The notes under the pieces are model-generated. The model had not been told where the DNA came from and did not search any database. It saw only the letters and a program-made list of their open reading frames with translations. This document shows, one piece after another, positions 5,794 to 8,644 of a DNA stretch of 8,644 bases; position 1 is the stretch's first letter, and the number at the start of each line of letters is the position of its first letter. The position numbers and the translations under genes were made by a program. Source of the stretch: Aphodomonas sp964553125. GTDB lineage: Bacteria > Bacillota > Clostridia > Christensenellales > Aristaeellaceae. The stretch lies in assembly GCA_964553125.1 (NCBI GenBank), contig CAZKJW010000101.1, forward strand, positions 1 to 8,644, read 5' to 3'.

Positions 5794-6698
5794 GCGCAAA
5801 CCCGAACCTCAAGCGGCTTCGCCGCACAATGATGTTTCTGCCCGCGCAGAAGCCGAGCCTGATCAAGGACGCCTACATCTACGGCGCGGACAGCCTCATG
5901 TTCGACCTTGAGGACGCCGTCGCCGAAAACCAGAAGGACGCGGCGCGCTTCTCGCTCTACCATGCCCTGACGACGATCGACTATCGCGGGTGCGAGAAGA
6001 TCGTGCGCATCAACGGGCTGGACACGCCGCACTGGAAGGAAGACATCCGCGTGAGCGTCGCCGCCGGCTGTGACGGCATCCGCATCCCCAAGTGCGAGCA
6101 CGCCTCCGACGTGCGCACGGTGGTGGAGCATATTGAGCGCGCAGAGCGCGAATTCAGCCGCCCGGAAGGCTCCACGCTCGTCATGGCGGCGCTGGAGTCG
6201 CCGCTTGGCATTCTCAACGCATACGAAATCTGCATTGCCTGCCCCGAGAGGATGATCGGCGTCGCCATTTCCGGCGGCGATTTCCGCAAGTGTATGCAGA
6301 CCAGCTACCAGCCCGGCGGCATTGAGATGCTCGCGGGGCGCGGCCAGATGCTGCTGGCGGCGCGCGCCGCCGGCGTGCAGTGCTTCGACACGGTGTTCAC
6401 CAACCTCAACGACCCGGAAGGCTTCCGCGCCGAGGTTGTGCAGAACAAGCAGATGGGCTTCGACGGAAAATCCATCATCAGCCCCAAGCAGATCGCCGTC
6501 GTGCACGAGGTATTCACTCCGACCGAGAAGGAAATCATCGCGGCGGAGAAGATTGTGCGCGCCTATCGCGAGATGGTATCGAGCGGCGTGGGCGTTTTCA
6601 CCGTGGACGGCAAAATGATCGACATCGCCTTCGTGCCCGGCGCGGAGAGAACCATCGCCCTGGCGAAAGCCTCCGGCGTTTACGAGGGGGATTTGTAA
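5790..6698 (+). CDS. citE: Citrate lyase beta subunit (citryl-ACP lyase)
   Basis: Cleaves citryl-ACP into oxaloacetate and acetyl-ACP (EC 4.1.3.34) with Mg2+, in the cytoplasmic citrate lyase complex. It has 302 residues, the usual length, with the HpcH/HpaI/CitE aldolase-type TIM-barrel fold. Visible motifs are MFLPAQKP (15-22), LMFDLEDAVA (36-45), VRIN with Arg73 (72-75), IRIPK (97-101), ALESPLG with Glu136 (134-140), Asp164 in SGGDF (161-165), and FDGKSIISPKQ (224-234). Arg73, Glu136 and Asp164 match the substrate- and metal-binding residues of the family. The usual GAED stretch reads SGGD here, so the acidic residue before the metal-ligand Asp is replaced by Gly. The ATG at 5790 is chosen over an upstream in-frame ATG at 5727 because GGAGG (5775-5779) lies 10 bases upstream and the start overlaps the citD stop. 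Citramalate lyase beta subunits are homologous and cannot be excluded. Confidence 0.93.
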   Translation: MSANPNLKRLRRTMMFLPAQKPSLIKDAYIYGADSLMFDLEDAVAENQKDAARFSLYHALTTIDYRGCEKIVRINGLDTPHWKEDIRVSVAAGCDGIRIPKCEHASDVRTVVEHIERAEREFSRPEGSTLVMAALESPLGILNAYEICIACPERMIGVAISGGDFRKCMQTSYQPGGIEMLAGRGQMLLAARAAGVQCFDTVFTNLNDPEGFRAEVVQNKQMGFDGKSIISPKQIAVVHEVFTPTEKEIIAAEKIVRAYREMVSSGVGVFTVDGKMIDIAFVPGAERTIALAKASGVYEGDL

Positions 6699-6699
6699 G

Positions 6700-8244
6700 A
6701 TGAAGAACAAAATCGGACGCGAAATTCCCCAGGAGATTCTGGATATGGGCTTCGAGCCGTATCAGGGCGAGGGCGCAAAGGACGGCTGCGAATACCAGAA
6801 AAAGGGCCCGCGCGTTCGCGCGTATGAAAAGCCCTTTGAGTCCAAGCTCGTGCCTTCCATCCGCGAAGCCGTGATCAAGTCCGGCCTCAAGGACGGCATG
6901 ACCATTTCGTTCCATCACCACTTCCGCGACGGCGATTACGTCGTGAACATGGTCATGGCCGAAATCGTCGCGCTTGGCATCAAGGATATCACCATTGCCG
7001 CTTCCTCGCTCGGCAGCGCGCACGATCCCGTTGCCGATTACATCGAGCAGGGCGTCGTGACCGGCCTGCAGACCAGCGGCATCCGCGGCCGCATGGGCGA
7101 CGTGGTTTCGCACGGCAAGCTGAAAACGCCGGCGATTCTGCGCAGCCACGGCGGGCGCGTTCGCGCCATTGAAAGCGGCGAAGTCCACATCGACGTGGCG
7201 TTCATCGGCGCGCCGACGAGCGACTGCTACGGCAACGCCCGCGGCAAGGGCGGCAAGAGCGACTGCGGCGTGCTTTCCTACGCGATGGTGGACGCCAAAT
7301 ACGCCAACAAGGTTGTTGTCATTACCGACACGCTGGTCGATTTCCCGAACTTCCCGCCGTCCATTGAGGCGGTGGACGTGGACTATGTGGTCGTTGTGGA
7401 CGAGATCGGCAACCCGAAGAAGATCGCTTCGGCGGCCGCCCGCATGACGCAGGATCCGCGCGACCTGATGATGGCCGAAATGTGCGCCAAGGTCATGGCC
7501 GCAACGGAATACTTCAAGGACGGCTTCTCCTTCCAGACCGGCGCGGGCGGCCCGTCGCTCGCCGCAAACCGCTTCCTTGAGCCGATGCTCGTGGAAAAGG
7601 GCTACAAGATCAGCTGGATTATCGGCGGCATCACGTCGCCGGCGGTCGATCTGCTCAACAAGGGGCTTGTCGGCACGATCGTGGACGCGCAGGATTTCGA
7701 CGTACCCAGCTTGGAGAGCGTACACAATCATCCGCGCCACTTTGAAATTTCCACCAGCCAGTACTGCAACCCCGCCAACAAGGGCGCGTTTGTCAACAAG
7801 CTGGACTTCGTGATTCTCGCCGCGCTGGAAATTGACACCGACTTCAACGTCAACGTCATCACCGGCTCGGACGGCGTGCTGCGCGGCGCGCCGGGCGGAC
7901 ACCCGGACGCGGCGGCGGGCGCGAAATGCACCATCATCGTTACGCCGCTGGTGCGCGGACGCATGGCCACCGTGTGCGAGCACGTTGTGACCGTGACGAC
8001 GCCGGGCGAGTGCGTGGACGTGCTCGTGACCGATTACGGCGTGGCGGTCAACCCGCGCCGCGCCGACCTCAAGGCGCAGATCGAAGCCGCGGGCATCAAG
8101 ACCACGACCATCGAAGCGCTGCAGAAGCAGGCGTATGACATCGTCGGAACGCCCGACCCGCTTCCGTTTGAAGACCGTGTTGTAGCGATTCTCGAAGCGC
8201 GCGACGGCAGCGTGCTCGACGTGGTGCGGCAGATCAAGGACTGA
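6700..8244 (+). CDS. citF: Citrate lyase alpha subunit (citrate:acetyl-ACP transferase)
   Basis: Swaps acetyl for citrate on the carrier protein, giving citryl-ACP (EC 2.8.3.10) for cleavage by CitE. It is the largest subunit of the cytoplasmic citrate lyase, 514 residues (family about 500-520). Family landmarks are ISFHHHFRDGDYVVNMVM (68-85), then GKLKTPAILRSHGGRVRAIESG (about 141-162), the mid-protein VDFPNFPPS segment, FQTGAGGPS (about 279-287) and SDGVLRGAPGGHPDAAAGAK (389-408). It is a coenzyme-A-transferase-like protein with two related domains. The ATG lies one base after the citE stop, with GAGGGGG at 6684-6690 inside the end of citE as its ribosome site, so it is the third gene of a tightly coupled citDEF set. 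An intrinsic terminator follows 14 bases after the stop, so the operon ends here without citX, citG or citC. A citramalate CoA-transferase role is a less likely alternative. Confidence 0.95.
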   Translation: MKNKIGREIPQEILDMGFEPYQGEGAKDGCEYQKKGPRVRAYEKPFESKLVPSIREAVIKSGLKDGMTISFHHHFRDGDYVVNMVMAEIVALGIKDITIAASSLGSAHDPVADYIEQGVVTGLQTSGIRGRMGDVVSHGKLKTPAILRSHGGRVRAIESGEVHIDVAFIGAPTSDCYGNARGKGGKSDCGVLSYAMVDAKYANKVVVITDTLVDFPNFPPSIEAVDVDYVVVVDEIGNPKKIASAAARMTQDPRDLMMAEMCAKVMAATEYFKDGFSFQTGAGGPSLAANRFLEPMLVEKGYKISWIIGGITSPAVDLLNKGLVGTIVDAQDFDVPSLESVHNHPRHFEISTSQYCNPANKGAFVNKLDFVILAALEIDTDFNVNVITGSDGVLRGAPGGHPDAAAGAKCTIIVTPLVRGRMATVCEHVVTVTTPGECVDVLVTDYGVAVNPRRADLKAQIEAAGIKTTTIEALQKQAYDIVGTPDPLPFEDRVVAILEARDGSVLDVVRQIKD

Positions 8245-8258
8245 ACAAACTGACACAG

Positions 8259-8288
8259 AAAGCGGAGAGCGCAGGCTTTCCGCTTTTT
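8259..8288 (+). terminator. Intrinsic terminator of the tct-cit operon
   Basis: AAAGCGGAGAGC (8259-8270) pairs over 12 bp (one G-U) with GCTTTCCGCTTT (8275-8286) around loop GCAG, followed by a T-run to 8288. It begins 14 bases after the citF stop codon. Confidence 0.9.
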
Positions 8289-8415
8289 ACTATCTTAAAA
8301 ACTCTGGGAGGTGTCGGAGGAGCCGCAGGTCCTCTGGCTGTAATCGTATCGCTCGGCTTTGCCGGGCTGACAGTGACGGAGTGCAATGCTCAAAGAAGTG
8401 GCGCAGCCACTTTTT
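8289..8415. other. Structured non-coding segment between the two terminator copies
   Basis: No gene is supported here. The segment holds several potential stems: GAGGA and TCCTC around 8317-8334, GCTCGGC-TTT-GCCGGGC at 8351-8367, and the terminator-like stem at its right end. It resembles a small intergenic repeat element or non-coding RNA body, but no clear promoter of its own was found and I do not recognise a family. Confidence 0.4.
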
Positions 8416-8416
8416 T
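8392..8416. terminator. Second terminator-like hairpin (possibly bidirectional)
   Basis: AAGTGGC (8396-8402) pairs perfectly with GCCACTT (8406-8412) around GCA. T-run 8411-8416 follows on the plus strand, and A-rich sequence precedes the stem (extending it by A-U and G-U pairs), so it could work in both directions. Confidence 0.8.
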
Positions 8417-8424
8417 GACACGTG

Positions 8425-8454
8425 AAGCGGAGAGCGCGGGCTTTCCGCTTTTTT
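8425..8454 (+). terminator. Third terminator, near-copy of the operon terminator
   Basis: AAGCGGAGAGC (8425-8435) pairs with GCTTTCCGCTT (8440-8450) around loop GCGG, followed by T-run 8449-8454. Together with the two upstream hairpins it should fully insulate the next gene from the operon. Confidence 0.87.
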
Positions 8455-8458
8455 GCGT

Positions 8459-8487
8459 TTTACTTGCCGCGCGGAACATGGTATGAT
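8459..8487 (+). promoter_or_regulatory. Predicted promoter of the downstream secreted-protein gene
   Basis: A -10 TATGAT (8482-8487) with an extended TG (8479-8480), and a weak -35 TTTACT (8459-8464) 17 bases upstream. It lies directly after the last terminator and would start transcription near 8494, about 35 bases before the next ATG. Confidence 0.6.
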
Positions 8488-8528
8488 AGGCGTGACGCAA
8501 AAAAACAACGGCGAAGGAGCTTGCAGGA

Positions 8529-8644
8529 ATGAAAAAGAAATTGCTGGCGCTCACGGCGGCGCTTTTGATCGTTTTCACGCAGGGAGCGTTTGCGCAGGAT
8601 ACGCTCTGGAAGGCGCTTTGCGCCGAAAATATCACCGTCGCCGC
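8529..8644 (+). CDS. Secreted protein of unknown function (5' end only, runs off the window)
   Basis: Only the first 38 codons are present. MKKK followed by a hydrophobic stretch (about 5-17) and a likely signal-peptidase-I site after AFA (20-22) form a clear export signal. The mature protein would begin QDTLWKALCAEN. There is no lipobox. GAAGGAG at 8513-8519 lies 9 bases before the ATG. Its own promoter and three upstream terminators make it a separate transcription unit from the citrate genes. The visible part is too short to name a family. Confidence 0.8.
   Translation, partial: MKKKLLALTAALLIVFTQGAFAQDTLWKALCAENITVA

Larger units (their letters stand above)
8251..8453. repeat. 38-bp direct repeat (terminator copies) flanking a 127-bp segment
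   Basis: The block 8251-8288 recurs at 8416-8453, 34 of 38 bases identical, offset 165. Each copy starts TGACAC and contains the whole AGCGGAGAGC hairpin and T-run. The differences are three adjacent bases before the stem and one in the loop, so the stem is untouched. The spacing suggests a duplication or an insertion between two terminator copies. Confidence 0.8.

Noticed and set aside
6598..8256. 552-codon open frame on the minus strand
   Set aside because: Antisense shadow of citF and the end of citE. No ribosome site or family similarity was seen, and the sense genes are unambiguous.

Overview
The window carries a compact citrate-utilisation locus from a GC-rich, probably anaerobic bacterium. 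A LysR-type regulator (minus strand) is divergent from a single plus-strand gene string: a tripartite tricarboxylate transporter (tctC-tctB-tctA), then the three catalytic subunits of citrate lyase (citD-citE-citF). The lineage cannot be fixed from this sequence. Strong GGAGG ribosome sites, a TTG start, sigma-A-like promoters and the gene families fit Clostridia/Oscillospiraceae-type Firmicutes or Synergistota. The transporter's binding protein and the last partial gene both have signal-peptidase-I-type leaders with no lipobox, which mildly favours a diderm such as Synergistota.

Layout. 1-980: tandem array of a GC-rich unit of about 150 bp (seven copies, the last shortened), open at the left edge and best read as non-coding. 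981-1169: spacer with a GC-rich hairpin behind the regulator's stop codon. 1170-2105 (-): LysR-family regulator. 2106-2274: divergent control region with two overlapping, oppositely oriented promoters, a perfect 15-bp palindrome of the T-N11-A LysR-box type, and a hairpin plus direct repeat in the tctC leader. 2275-5417: tctC, an intercistronic hairpin, tctB (TTG start), tctA. 5491-8244: citD, citE, citF, tightly packed (4-base overlap, then a 1-base gap). 8245-8528: three intrinsic-terminator hairpins, two of them near-identical copies flanking a 127-bp structured segment, then a promoter for the next gene. 8529-8644: start of a secreted protein that runs off the window.

How it works together (inference from families and order): TctC captures a tricarboxylate outside the membrane and hands it to the TctA/TctB permease. 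CitF moves the acetyl-thioester acyl carrier CitD onto citrate, and CitE splits the resulting citryl-ACP into oxaloacetate and acetyl-ACP. The LysR protein probably senses the substrate or a product and controls the operon from the palindrome at about -55. The maturation genes normally beside citrate lyase (citC, citX, citG) are absent, so they must lie elsewhere.

The least explained parts are the tandem array at the left edge and the duplicated-terminator segment after citF. The metabolic genes belong to known families, although this transporter plus lyase plus LysR grouping is a useful and less usual arrangement.
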